The notes: generated by a model not told the origin, from the sequence alone. Positions 1-7,601 are shown, counted from the stretch's first letter. The stretch is DNA of 18,422 bases from Alphaproteobacteria bacterium (GCA_020441605.1 JAGRLX010000018.1:1-18422), one strand, 5' to 3'. Made by a program: numbers and translations.

Positions 1-711
1 TGCGCCGACATTGGCCACCACCGGCACGACCGGCGCATGCATGGCGACCCCTGCCAGCGCTTCGGCCATCACGTCTGCAGCCGGCTGCATCAAGGCGCAA
101 TGGAAGGGAGCCGACACGGGCAGCAAGATGGCACGTTTCGCGCCCTTGGCCTTGGCGATCTCGAGCGCACGCTCGACTGCGGCCTTGTGGCCCGAGACCA
201 CGACCTGACCATCGCTGTTGTCATTGGCTGCCTGGCAGACGTCCCCCTGCGCGGCTTCGGCGGCGACTGCCGCAGCCGCGGCAAAGTCTAGACCAAGAAG
301 GGCGGCCATGGCGCCGATGCCGACCGGCGTGGCGCTCTGCATCGCTTTTCCGCGAGTCCTGAGCAGGCGGGCGGCATCGGCCAGCGCGAATGTTCCGGCC
401 GCGGCGAGCGCTGAATATTCACCGAGCGAGTGGCCTGCCACGAAGCTGGCCGTATTGGCGACCGTGATGCCATGTTCGGCGTCCAGTACCCGGATCACGG
501 CCATGCTGACGGCCATCAACGCCGGCTGGGCGTTTTCGGTCAGCGTCAGCTCGGCTTCCGGCCCTTCCCACATGAGCCGGGACAACTTCTGGCCTAGAGC
601 CGAATCGACCTCGCCAAAGACCGTCCGAGCGGAGGGAAAGGCATCGGCGAGGGCCTTGCCCATCCCGACGGCCTGGCTGCCCTGACCGGGAAATGTGAAT
701 GCGATTGCCAT
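1..711 (-). CDS. fabD: Malonyl-CoA:ACP transacylase FabD, 3' end cut by window edge
   Basis: This cytoplasmic enzyme moves the malonyl group from malonyl-CoA to acyl carrier protein, supplying type II fatty-acid synthesis. Translating the minus strand from the ATG at 711 gives 237 uninterrupted residues running off position 1; the family is usually about 310 long, so the last quarter is missing. The N-terminal FPGQGSQ motif is at residues 7-13. The nucleophile elbow GHSLG puts the catalytic serine at about residue 95. An RTRG motif follows at about 118-121 (the conserved Arg that binds the malonyl carboxylate), and APFH places the second catalytic residue, His, at about 204. A purine-rich GAGGGAG lies 5 nt before the ATG, which supports the start. 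It is divergent from the dehydratase at 809. fabG and acpP commonly lie downstream of fabD, which here would be outside the window. Nothing looks broken. Confidence 0.96.
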   Translation of the reverse strand, partial: MAIAFTFPGQGSQAVGMGKALADAFPSARTVFGEVDSALGQKLSRLMWEGPEAELTLTENAQPALMAVSMAVIRVLDAEHGITVANTASFVAGHSLGEYSALAAAGTFALADAARLLRTRGKAMQSATPVGIGAMAALLGLDFAAAAAVAAEAAQGDVCQAANDNSDGQVVVSGHKAAVERALEIAKAKGAKRAILLPVSAPFHCALMQPAADVMAEALAGVAMHAPVVPVVANVGA

Positions 712-808
712 GGATGCTCCCTCGGACGATTCAATTGGCCCGCACGAAACATGGGCGGCTGCGAGAGTCAAGATTGACGGTTGGCCGGCCATTGCCCATG
801 CTGAGAGC

Positions 809-1774
809 ATGTACACTGCAGCCGATCTCGAAACCGCCCAGCGCATCATCTATGCGGCGATGCCGCCCACCCCGCAATATGTCTGGCCCTTGCTCAGCCG
901 CGAAGCCGGATGTGAGGTCTGGGTCAAGCACGAGAATCATACGCCGATCGGTGCCTTCAAGGTGCGCGGTGGCCTGGTGCACATGAAGCTGCGCAAGGAT
1001 CGCGGGCAGACCAATGGGGTGATCACCGCGACCCGCGGCAACCATGGTCAGTCGATTCCCTTCGGTGCCCGGCGGGTTGGCATCCCCGTCACCATCGTCG
1101 TGCCGTCGGGGAATTCCGTCGAAAAGAATGCGGCGATGCGGGCGCTCGGCGCCGAACTGATCGAAGTTGGGCACGATTTCGATGCCGCCCGCGAAGCCGC
1201 CATGGCGATTGCCAGGGAACGCAATTTCGATTTCATTCCGTCTTTCGGACCCGATCTGGTGGTGGGGGTTTCAACCTATGCCCATGAACTGTTCCATGCG
1301 GCAGGCGCGCTCGATGCAGTCTACGTGCCGATCGGCATGGGTTCGGGCATCTGTGGCGTAATCGGCGCCCGTGACATGCTCGGTGTGAAAACCCGGGTCA
1401 TCGGCGTGGTGGCCGAGGGTGCCAATGCCTACGCCCTGTCCCTTGATGCCGGGAAGCCCGTCGCCAGCAATTCGGCCATCACGTTCGCCGATGGCATGGC
1501 GGTGCGAATTCCCAATGCCGATGCCTTCCACATCATCCGGCACGGCGCGGACCGCATCGTGCAGGTGTCGGATGATGCCATTGCCGCGGCAGTGCGGCAC
1601 TATTACCGCTGCTGTCATAGCCTGGCTGAAGGCGCCGGAGCCGCGCCGCTTGCCGCCCTGCTTCAGGAGAAGGAGAGGATGGCCGGCAAGCGCGTCGGCG
1701 TCATCCTGTCGGGCGGCAATATCGACATGGACAAGTTTGCCGCAATCCTCAGGGGTACGACACCGCGAGACTGA
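809..1774 (+). CDS. PLP-dependent threonine/serine dehydratase (single domain, catabolic type)
   Basis: This is a fold-type II PLP enzyme of the serine/threonine dehydratase family, expected to deaminate a hydroxy-amino acid to a 2-oxoacid plus ammonia in the cytoplasm. With the start at 809 it has 321 residues. The PLP lysine is in GAFKVRGG (K51). The substrate-carboxylate loop is RGNHGQS (76-82), the glycine-rich phosphate-binding loop is GMGSGICG, and the C-terminal SGGNID carries the usual cofactor-nitrogen ligand. No ACT domain follows, so this is unlike biosynthetic IlvA with its isoleucine feedback. An upstream in-frame ATG at 695 would lie inside fabD and add 38 residues without family resemblance, so I prefer 809, although its ribosome site is weak. 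The 3' end overlaps the convergent PAP2 gene by 26 nt. The substrate is not certain: threonine, serine, threo-hydroxyaspartate and the hydroxyectoine-pathway dehydratase (EutB) are alternatives. Confidence 0.88.
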   Translation: MYTAADLETAQRIIYAAMPPTPQYVWPLLSREAGCEVWVKHENHTPIGAFKVRGGLVHMKLRKDRGQTNGVITATRGNHGQSIPFGARRVGIPVTIVVPSGNSVEKNAAMRALGAELIEVGHDFDAAREAAMAIARERNFDFIPSFGPDLVVGVSTYAHELFHAAGALDAVYVPIGMGSGICGVIGARDMLGVKTRVIGVVAEGANAYALSLDAGKPVASNSAITFADGMAVRIPNADAFHIIRHGADRIVQVSDDAIAAAVRHYYRCCHSLAEGAGAAPLAALLQEKERMAGKRVGVILSGGNIDMDKFAAILRGTTPRD

Positions 1775-2864
1775 CCTGCCGGCGCTTTTCCCAGGCGCTT
1801 GCCCCGTAGCCGGCGACGATCCAGGCGATGCCGGCGATGGCGAAGGCCAGATAGGCATCGACTGCATAGTGCCAGCCGAGATGGATCGAGCCCAGGAAGA
1901 CCAGCACGCCATGGGCGATGGCCAGGTTGCGGATGAGCCGGTGCTTGTTCCAGGTGGCGAGAACCAGTAGAACCGACTGGGCATTGTGCATGCTGGGCAT
2001 GGCCGAGATTCCCTTGGTCAGGGCTTCACCGTAGTTCATCGAGTAATTCATCCACAGCATGTCCTGCAGGCCGAGCGCCCAGAGGGGCCAGGTCTCGTTG
2101 GTTTGGCGGAGATAAGTCATCAGTACGGCATATGGATTGTGGCCGAGGTCGAGATTGCCGAAGTAGCACGGCCCCGCCGACGAGAAATACATGGCCAGAC
2201 CCACACCACCGACCGTCCAAGTCAGCAGATAGGCCAACATCGCCTGCAGACGCAGATGATAATTGGTCTCTCTGAAAGCGAAATGGAGCCAGTACATGGT
2301 GAGGGTGAGAAACCAGAAATTGTAGTTAATGTTGATTAGCATCGAGACCGGGCCATAGCCGAGCAATGGTTGCAACCATTCCCAGGGGTGATAGCCGAAG
2401 TGCAGGATGCGGTCCCAGCGTTCGAAGGTCTGGTCCCAGGAGAAGGGCTGGACATAGGTGATCAGCGCCTTGAGTTCGGCAAAGGCACGAATGAAGGGCT
2501 GCACCACAAGGATCATGCAGAAGCCCGCGACGAAGCGGCCGTCGGCGGTGAAGTACCTGGGCACGCCACGGACCAGCGCCATGGTGGGGCTCGCCGGCCG
2601 CTCGAACAGCCATTGGCGGAAGAACAACATCGGGAGGAGTGCCGGAATGGCCATGACCCAGAATCGGCCGAAGGAGTAGAGCCGGCGGAAGATGGATTCA
2701 TCCACTCCGCCGATGGCCAGGTATTTGACGAATTCGGCAGTAACAATCGTTGCCAGCGCAATCAGAACCAATGGCAGGATGGCATGGAGTTCTGTCCTCC
2801 AGACTCTCAGTCTGCTCGAAGATCGGGAGGACTCTACCTCTTCCCCAACGTATGCTTGTGCCAT
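1749..2864 (-). CDS. PAP2-superfamily membrane phosphatase-like protein, copy A
   Basis: This 371-residue polytopic inner-membrane protein belongs to the PAP2 (type 2 phosphatidate phosphatase) superfamily, in the branch resembling AUR1-like inositol-phosphoceramide synthases. Hydrophobic segments are visible from residue 28 to the C-terminus. The two active-site motifs are PSMH (290-293, matching PSGH) and IHLGWHYAVD (327-336), where H332 and D336 match the SRxxxxxHxxxD motif. The classical first motif KxxxxxxRP is not evident. A signature block WDQTFERWDR...HPWEWLQ (143-165) is shared with the next gene. An AGGAG lies about 8 nt before the ATG. Family members remove or transfer phosphate head groups of lipids or lipid carriers; which substrate applies here cannot be told. 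It lies 71 nt downstream of paralogue B, probably co-transcribed with it. Confidence 0.88.
   Translation of the reverse strand: MAQAYVGEEVESSRSSSRLRVWRTELHAILPLVLIALATIVTAEFVKYLAIGGVDESIFRRLYSFGRFWVMAIPALLPMLFFRQWLFERPASPTMALVRGVPRYFTADGRFVAGFCMILVVQPFIRAFAELKALITYVQPFSWDQTFERWDRILHFGYHPWEWLQPLLGYGPVSMLININYNFWFLTLTMYWLHFAFRETNYHLRLQAMLAYLLTWTVGGVGLAMYFSSAGPCYFGNLDLGHNPYAVLMTYLRQTNETWPLWALGLQDMLWMNYSMNYGEALTKGISAMPSMHNAQSVLLVLATWNKHRLIRNLAIAHGVLVFLGSIHLGWHYAVDAYLAFAIAGIAWIVAGYGASAWEKRRQVSLAVSYP
1810..1850. repeat. Direct repeat unit 1, inside PAP2 copy A
   Basis: This 41-nt segment is identical, base for base, to 2997-3037 in copy B. It encodes the membrane segment LAFAIAGIAWIVAG near both C-termini. 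It is a by-product of tandem gene duplication, and identity at synonymous sites is higher here than in the rest of the pair. Confidence 0.9.
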
Positions 2865-2935
2865 CAGATCGCTCCTGTTGTCCCAGGGGCAATCTAGTTT
2901 CGTTGCGTTAACACAAGATAAAGTTGCGACCCATC

Positions 2936-4048
2936 TCAGCCCGCAATCGTGATGGGCAGGGGCTGTCGGCGCGATTCAACATGGCGGGCGAAGATCCCGG
3001 CGACGATCCAGGCGATGCCGGCGATGGCGAAGGCCAGGTAGCCGTCAACAGCGTAATGCCAGCCCAGATGGATCGATCCGAGGAAGACCAGCACCCCATG
3101 GCCGATGGCGAGGTTTCGGGCCAACCGGTGCTTGTTCCACATAGACAGCACCAGCAGCAGTGCTTGCGCATTGTGCATGCTGGGCATGGCCGAGATGCCT
3201 TTGCTCAGATCAACATCGGCATTGCCTACGAATCCTTGCCAAAGTCCATCCTGCAGGGCCAGGGCCCAGACGGGCCAGGTTTGATTGGTGTCGCGAAGGT
3301 AAGCCATCAGGCCGGCGTAGGGGTCTGGCGAAAGACCGAGAAGACCGTAGTAGCAGGGGCCGGCTGACGAGAAAGCCACGGCCAGCAGAACGCCGCCGAC
3401 CGACCAGGTCAGCATGTAGGCGGCGATAGCCTGGGTGCGCAGGCGGCCCGGTTTCTCGACGAAGGCGAAGTAGAGCCAGAACATCGACAGCGTGAGGAAC
3501 CAGAAATTGTAGTTGATGTTGATCAGCATGGTCACCGGCCCATAGCCGAGCACCGGTTGCAGCCACTCCCAGGGATGATGGCCGAAGTGCAGAAGGCGGT
3601 CCCAGCGCTCAAACGTCTGGTCCCAGGCGAAGGGTTGGAGTTGCGGGATTGCCGCCTTCAGTGCCGAAAATCCGCTGATATAGACAAAGACAGCCGTCAT
3701 CATCGCGAAGCCAGTGGCAAACCGGCCCTCGGCGGTGAAAAAGGTCTTCACGGCCTTTGCCAGGGCCGTCAGTGGCCGGCCGGCACGGTCAAAGACCGCG
3801 ACCTGGAAGAACAGCATGGGCAGCAGTGCTACCATCTGCATCATCCAGAACAGGATGAAATTGAAGACGAGGAAGAGCGGGTTGAGACTTGCCGCGCCGT
3901 TCAAATACGACTTGATGGCCTCGCTGCCCCCCATCATCACCAGTGCGAAAAGCAGGAATGGCGCGTGGCCGTAAAAAGCCTGCACGAAGGGCAAGGCCCG
4001 CCCAGGGCGCTGTGGCTCGGCAAGAATCGTGGTGCCGGCTTCTGACAT
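2936..4048 (-). CDS. PAP2-superfamily membrane phosphatase-like protein, copy B
   Basis: This 370-residue paralogue of the downstream PAP2 gene has the same length, membrane layout and motifs. PSMH is at 289-292, and IHLGWHYAVD includes H331 and D335. The WDQTFERWDR block begins at about 142, and a nearly identical stretch GYGPV(T/S)MLININYNFWFLTL follows. By eye the central and C-terminal parts are very similar to copy A, while the first 100 residues differ more. The ATG at 4048 is the first good start; its ribosome site is weak. It is the promoter-proximal gene of the pair, with a candidate promoter at 4100-4128. The role is probably lipid or lipid-carrier phosphate chemistry facing the periplasm, inferred from the superfamily only. 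Two diverged copies side by side suggest paired substrates or dosage. Confidence 0.88.
   Translation of the reverse strand: MSEAGTTILAEPQRPGRALPFVQAFYGHAPFLLFALVMMGGSEAIKSYLNGAASLNPLFLVFNFILFWMMQMVALLPMLFFQVAVFDRAGRPLTALAKAVKTFFTAEGRFATGFAMMTAVFVYISGFSALKAAIPQLQPFAWDQTFERWDRLLHFGHHPWEWLQPVLGYGPVTMLININYNFWFLTLSMFWLYFAFVEKPGRLRTQAIAAYMLTWSVGGVLLAVAFSSAGPCYYGLLGLSPDPYAGLMAYLRDTNQTWPVWALALQDGLWQGFVGNADVDLSKGISAMPSMHNAQALLLVLSMWNKHRLARNLAIGHGVLVFLGSIHLGWHYAVDGYLAFAIAGIAWIVAGIFARHVESRRQPLPITIAG
2997..3037. repeat. Direct repeat unit 2, inside PAP2 copy B
   Basis: This is the partner of the 41-nt perfect direct repeat at 1810-1850, 1187 nt away in the same orientation. A second shared block of roughly 29 nt surrounds the PSMH codons in both genes (starting near 1981 and 3168). 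Confidence 0.9.
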
Positions 4049-4099
4049 GGCAAAGTCATCCAGTCGTTGTTCGGTCTCAACAGGTTCTAGAGTCTGGCG

Positions 4100-4128
4100 A
4101 TTAATGTGCGATAAAAGGCAGAAGACAA
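4100..4128 (-). promoter_or_regulatory. Candidate sigma-70 promoter for the PAP2 pair
   Basis: Reading the minus strand, TTGTCT (4128-4123) and ATTAAT (4105-4100) are separated by 17 nt and lie about 50 nt before the start of PAP2 copy B. Each box matches consensus at four of six positions. A TTGATCAA palindrome (4130-4137) touches its upstream edge. The rest of 4049-4281 is AT-richer than its surroundings, and I see no gene in it. Confidence 0.35.
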
Positions 4129-4238
4129 TTTGATCAACAGTTCCCGTAACTTGACCTTACGTCTGGTTGATTTTGCCGTGCATTCGCCTTACCAGTCCTG
4201 TGGGTTCCGATGGACTCAGGTTGGTAGGCGTAAATGAT

Positions 4239-4257
4239 CGGGCGGCGTCAACGCCCG
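4239..4257 (+). other. GC-rich hairpin in the leader of the small ORF
   Basis: CGGGCG (4239-4244) and CGCCCG (4252-4257) form a 6-bp stem with a 7-nt loop, 25 nt upstream of the ATG at 4282. It could affect the leader of the small gene, but may be chance in GC-rich DNA. Confidence 0.3.
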
Positions 4258-4281
4258 GTGTATGACGCGGAGAGAAGTCTC

Positions 4282-4533
4282 ATGGCCCATGCCACTTCAC
4301 CCATGATCGAACGGGTTGCCCGTGCCCTTGCCCAGAGTCTCGGTGGTGGCGATTGGCGGACATTCACTGACGCGGCCCGCGCTGCGGTTCTGGCGATGCG
4401 CGAGCCGACGCCCGAGATGCTTGAGGCCGCCCTGCCGGACATGCCGGACTGGGGTTACTTGCCGGAAGACTGGCGGGCGATGATCGACCATGTGGCCAAC
4501 GAGAAGATCTTCCCCGCCCCCGTCCGCAACTGA
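4282..4533 (+). CDS. Small hypothetical protein (83 aa)
   Basis: This small soluble protein has no assigned function. The start at 4282 is chosen because GGAGA (4269-4273) lies 8 nt before it; the in-frame ATG at 4234 would add 16 unlikely residues and lacks such a site. The N-terminal pattern MIERVARALAQ, then about 30 residues, then AAVLAMREPTPEML resembles a recurring short-protein pattern in alphaproteobacteria and their phages, where a helix is followed by a MREPT motif. I recall this pattern but could not search for it. The C-terminal part is rich in Trp, Asp and Pro (DMPDWGYLPEDW). There are no membrane segments and no signal peptide. It is a lone plus-strand gene between two minus-strand transcription units. 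A hairpin follows 22 nt after its stop. Confidence 0.7.
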   Translation: MAHATSPMIERVARALAQSLGGGDWRTFTDAARAAVLAMREPTPEMLEAALPDMPDWGYLPEDWRAMIDHVANEKIFPAPVRN

Positions 4534-4555
4534 ACTCCTGGACCCTGATATGAGA

Positions 4556-4579
4556 AGGGCGGGAGTTTCCTCCCGCCCT
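4556..4579 (-). terminator. Strong hairpin after the ABC transporter operon, possibly bidirectional
   Basis: A perfect 10-bp GC-rich stem (4556-4565 with 4570-4579) closes a 4-nt loop. It sits 23 nt past the stop of the binding-protein gene on the minus strand, and also 22 nt past the stop of the small plus-strand gene. Neither side has a clear T-run, so it may act as a 3'-end stabiliser or a non-canonical terminator. Confidence 0.65.
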
Positions 4580-4602
4580 CGATCGCATTGTCCTGCAAGA
4601 GA

Positions 4603-5607
4603 TTACTTGGCGATGCAGGTGTCGGCCGTTTCCGGCGTGCAGACGTCAAGGCCCGTGTAGGTCGGGTCGGCCGGCGGAGCGCCACCGTCCTTCATCTGCT
4701 GCAGGGCCATCATGGTCTTGTAGCCCATTTCGAATGGACGCTGGCCAACCTGGCCGAGCGACAGGCCTTCCTTCATCTGGTCGATCTGCACCGGCAATGT
4801 GTCGGCCACCACGAGAGCGAGCGACTTGTCAGCAATCTTGCCCTTGTAAGGCTCGACCGCCGCGCGGTTGGCGTCCGGGATGAACTGCGGGAAGCCGCCG
4901 GTCGGCACGAAAGCGTCGAGGTTCGGGTTGGCGGCCATGAAGTCCTGGAACTGCTGCACCGAGCGCGGGAAGTCGTCGTCGGTGTAGAGCGGGCAGCCGT
5001 CGGCTTCGGTCCAGCCGCCCTGGCCGGTCAGGCGATCGCCGGGCGATTCCGCCGACTTCGCGCCGGACAGCTCGTCACGGATGCCCTGCATGCGCTCGTT
5101 GTGGTTGGCCGCAGCAGCACCACCCGACTGGATGCAGATCGTACCGCCATTCGGCTTCACCGCCTTCACCAGCTTGGCGAGGTTGGTGCCGATTTCATAG
5201 TTGTGCGTGCCGATATAGGCGACGCGGAGGTCCTTGTTCTCGGGCAGGAAGTCCGAGTCCCAGGTCAGCATCGGGATGCCGGCGTCCTTGGCGGCCTGTG
5301 CGGCCACGGCCATGGCGGCAGCGTTCGACGGCGACACGGCTATGCCATCCACCTTCTTGGCCACCAGATCCTGGACGATCGTCACCTGCTCGTCACCGCC
5401 ACCGTGCTCGCCGGGGCCGATGTACATGCACTCGAAGGCGCCGTTTGACTCAGCCTCGGCCTTCTTGCAGCCATCGCGGGCTTGATCGAAGAACGGGTTG
5501 TTCATGTTCTTGGGCACCAGCGCGAAGACATATTTCGCCTGGGCGCCGGAGACAGCCACAGTCATGGCGCCAAGGGCCAGCACCGTGCTCATCAGCAGTT
5601 TCTTCAT
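4603..5607 (-). CDS. CUT2 ABC transporter periplasmic sugar-binding protein
   Basis: This periplasmic binding protein (RbsB-like fold, 334 aa) should deliver a sugar or related polyol to the permease encoded just upstream. The first 24 residues form a signal peptide: a KK start, a hydrophobic core, and cleavage after AQA. Binding-site hallmarks of the family are visible: NNPFF (36-40), WDSD (116-119), NERMQG (170-175) and GQRPFEMG (287-294). Six cysteines remain in the mature protein (about 47, 60, 158, 205, 323, 331), the last two in a C-terminal loop, suggesting disulfides unusual for RbsB. The start at 5607 has GAGGAAGGA just upstream; extending the frame to 5781 would run into the permease gene and spoil the signal peptide. 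It is the last gene of the operon, 55 nt after the permease and preceded by a hairpin. The ligand is unknown. Confidence 0.93.
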   Translation of the reverse strand: MKKLLMSTVLALGAMTVAVSGAQAKYVFALVPKNMNNPFFDQARDGCKKAEAESNGAFECMYIGPGEHGGGDEQVTIVQDLVAKKVDGIAVSPSNAAAMAVAAQAAKDAGIPMLTWDSDFLPENKDLRVAYIGTHNYEIGTNLAKLVKAVKPNGGTICIQSGGAAAANHNERMQGIRDELSGAKSAESPGDRLTGQGGWTEADGCPLYTDDDFPRSVQQFQDFMAANPNLDAFVPTGGFPQFIPDANRAAVEPYKGKIADKSLALVVADTLPVQIDQMKEGLSLGQVGQRPFEMGYKTMMALQQMKDGGAPPADPTYTGLDVCTPETADTCIAK

Positions 5608-5633
5608 GGTTCTTCCTTCCTCCTCGTTGACAC

Positions 5634-5654
5634 TCACTGGAATGCCGCCAGTGA
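5634..5654 (-). other. Intercistronic hairpin between permease and binding-protein genes
   Basis: TCACTGG (5634-5640) and CCAGTGA (5648-5654) form a perfect 7-bp stem with a 7-nt loop in the 55-nt gap. Stem-loops next to binding-protein genes in importer operons can protect or process mRNA so that this subunit is made in excess. That role is inferred here. Confidence 0.5.
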
Positions 5655-5662
5655 ACCCGGTT

Positions 5663-6775
5663 CTAGTGGTGATGCTTCTTGGGAAACACCCGCTCCCAGA
5701 GGTCGGCAAACAGCGACTTGCCGGAGGGAGAGCGCATGCCGAGCAGCACCGCGAGAATGATGAAGGCGCCGACAAAAGCACCTTGCCAGTTGGAATCGAT
5801 GCCGGCCATCAGCAGGGCATTGCGGATCAGTTCGAGCAACGCCGAGCCGATGACTGCACCAAAAGCCGTCCCCGCACCACCCATCAAATTGGCGCCACCG
5901 ATGACGGTCGCCGCGATCACGCGCAACTCGTAACCCGTGCCCATGGCGTTGATCGCCGATCCGTTGTAGCCGAGCAACAGCAGAGAGGCGATGGACGCGG
6001 TGAAGGCCGAGAACACGTAGGCCTGGAACTTGATCCAGTCCACTGGTACGCCAGTCAGCCGGGCGGCGCTCTCGTTGCCGCCGATGGCGAAGAGATGGCG
6101 GCCCCATGCCTTGAAGTTGAACACATAGCCCACGACCAAAGCCAGAACGACCATTACCCAGAAATGCGAGGAGAATTGCGGAACCCAGTCGGGCAGCGAG
6201 TCGCCCGGTGTTTGCACCGGCCATTTCGCCTGGCCGATGGCCTTGACGATGGGTGCGTCGGGTCCGAACTTGTAGAGCATCTGGTTGCCGGAGAAGACGA
6301 CCGCGAGTGAACGGGCGATCGACAGCATGCCGAGCGTGACAACGAAAGACGGCATGCCGACATAGGCGACGAAGAAACCGTTGAAGGCGCCGCAGGCCAA
6401 TCCCGCCAGGAGTCCCATGACGAACGCGACATACCAAGGGTATTCCCAAGTGAGGTACAGGCCGGCAACGATGGCGACGAGACCCATGATCGAGCCGACC
6501 GACAGATCGATGCCGCCGGTGATGATCACCACCGTCATACCCAACGCCATAATGCCGAAGGGCGCGAAGTTGCGGGACATGTTGGAGAAGTTGTCACCGG
6601 TGCCGAAGCTCGGCTCGAGAATTGCCATGAACACGGCGAGCACAACGAAGGCCACCGTCACCCAGAAGGGTTGGCTTGACACGATCTTCTGCAGCAGAGT
6701 CTGCTCCTTGATGCCGACAACGTCGGCAATGGAGGCATGACCGGTTTCGGCGGGCTTGGTGGTTTCAGGCTGCAA
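5663..6775 (-). CDS. CUT2 ABC transporter permease (RbsC/FrcC-like)
   Basis: This 370-residue inner-membrane permease of the branched/ribose-type (CUT2) importer family probably forms a homodimeric channel. The cytoplasmic N-terminus is about 35 residues, followed by many hydrophobic segments. The family signature GGIDLSVGS is at 87-95, and GGNESAARLTGV, in the cytoplasmic loop that contacts the ATPase, lies in the second half. A conserved ATVIGGANLMGGAGT block precedes the last membrane segments. The protein ends in Lys-Lys-His-His-His, a natural charged tail. Its ATG overlaps the end of the ATPase gene by 11 nt, which implies translational coupling. Length is normal for the family. Confidence 0.94.
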   Translation of the reverse strand: MQPETTKPAETGHASIADVVGIKEQTLLQKIVSSQPFWVTVAFVVLAVFMAILEPSFGTGDNFSNMSRNFAPFGIMALGMTVVIITGGIDLSVGSIMGLVAIVAGLYLTWEYPWYVAFVMGLLAGLACGAFNGFFVAYVGMPSFVVTLGMLSIARSLAVVFSGNQMLYKFGPDAPIVKAIGQAKWPVQTPGDSLPDWVPQFSSHFWVMVVLALVVGYVFNFKAWGRHLFAIGGNESAARLTGVPVDWIKFQAYVFSAFTASIASLLLLGYNGSAINAMGTGYELRVIAATVIGGANLMGGAGTAFGAVIGSALLELIRNALLMAGIDSNWQGAFVGAFIILAVLLGMRSPSGKSLFADLWERVFPKKHHH

Positions 6776-7505
6776 GGATCGCTCCCGTGATCAATCCGGT
6801 GATCTCTTCCGGTGACGTGTCGACAGTCTTCTTGTCCGCGACCTTTGTTCCGCGGCGGAGCACGATGATGCGGTCGCAGACGGCGAACACGTCGGGCATG
6901 CGGTGGCTGATCAGCATCACCGACATGCCTTGCGCCTTCATGCGCTTGATGAGTCCGAGAACCTCGGCGACCTGGCGGACGGAAATGGCGGCCGTGGGCT
7001 CGTCCATCAGGACGAGCTTGGCGTTGGACAGGCGGGTGCGGGCGATGGCCACCGCCTGACGCTGGCCGCCCGACATCTTCTTGACCAGGTCCCGGGGACG
7101 GGTTTCGGACTTCAGTTCGTCGAACAATTCCGCCGCCCTGTCGATCATGGCCTGCTTGTCGAGGACGCGGAACGGCCAAGGGCCCTTCTTGATCTCACGG
7201 CCGAGGAAGACATTCTGCGCCGCGGTCAGGTTATCTGCGATGGCAAGATCCTGATAGACGACTTCAATGCCCTTGGCGCGCGCTTCGATCGGTTTGTGGA
7301 AGTGGCAAACCTCGCCTTCGACGATGACTTCTCCGTCGGTCGGCGGAAAGTTGCCGGCGATCAGCTTCACCATGGTCGACTTTCCAGCGCCGTTGTCGCC
7401 CATCAGGCCGACAACCTCGCCAGGCCCGACCATGAAACTCACGTCATTGACGGCACGAATGGCGCCAAAGCTCTTCGAGACATTGCGGACTTCGAGTAAC
7501 GACAC
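6765..7505 (-). CDS. CUT2 ABC transporter ATPase, single nucleotide-binding domain (FrcA-like)
   Basis: This cytoplasmic ATPase (246 aa) drives the importer. Walker A is GDNGAGKST (36-44), the Q-loop Gln is about 85, the signature is MSGGQ (144-148, replacing the usual LSGGQ), Walker B with its catalytic Glu is LVLMDE (164-169), and the switch His is 201. RbsA-type CUT2 ATPases carry two such domains in about 500 residues. This protein has only one, like FrcA of rhizobial fructose/mannose/ribose importers, so it should work as a homodimer. The gene begins with GTG preceded by GGGAGGA. It is the first gene of the operon, so the order is ATPase-permease-binding protein, whereas frcBCA begins with the binding protein. 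FrcA-like substrates are possible but unproven. Confidence 0.94.
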   Translation of the reverse strand: MSLLEVRNVSKSFGAIRAVNDVSFMVGPGEVVGLMGDNGAGKSTMVKLIAGNFPPTDGEVIVEGEVCHFHKPIEARAKGIEVVYQDLAIADNLTAAQNVFLGREIKKGPWPFRVLDKQAMIDRAAELFDELKSETRPRDLVKKMSGGQRQAVAIARTRLSNAKLVLMDEPTAAISVRQVAEVLGLIKRMKAQGMSVMLISHRMPDVFAVCDRIIVLRRGTKVADKKTVDTSPEEITGLITGAILAA

Positions 7506-7583
7506 GCCCTTCCTCCCTTTAGCCCCCGGGATCTTGGCGCCCCGTATGGCTGATCGGGTCAGTTAACAGCAATTACCGGGCCT

Positions 7584-7601
7584 CTGCAATAGAAATTGCA
7601 G
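7584..7601. promoter_or_regulatory. Perfect 7-4-7 inverted repeat in the ABC operon leader
   Basis: CTGCAAT (7584-7590), a 4-nt spacer and ATTGCAG (7595-7601) form a perfect palindrome 79 nt upstream of the GTG start and downstream of the candidate promoter. It could be the operator of a sugar-responsive repressor or a small RNA hairpin. No regulator gene for it lies in the window. Confidence 0.5.

Noticed and set aside
695..808. Upstream start at 695 for the dehydratase
   Set aside because: It would overlap the 5' end of fabD and add 38 residues that do not resemble the family; the conserved protein begins near 809.
1810..3037. The direct repeats as ends of a mobile element
   Set aside because: They encode the same protein segment in two paralogous genes. 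There are no terminal inverted repeats, transposase or target duplication.
4588..5448. A plus-strand open frame of 286 codons antisense to the sugar-binding protein gene
   Set aside because: The translation is rich in Arg, Val and His with no domain, and the minus-strand protein has a signal peptide and family motifs.
5608..5781. Longer binding protein starting at 5781
   Set aside because: It would begin inside the permease gene and bury the clear signal peptide in the interior of the protein.
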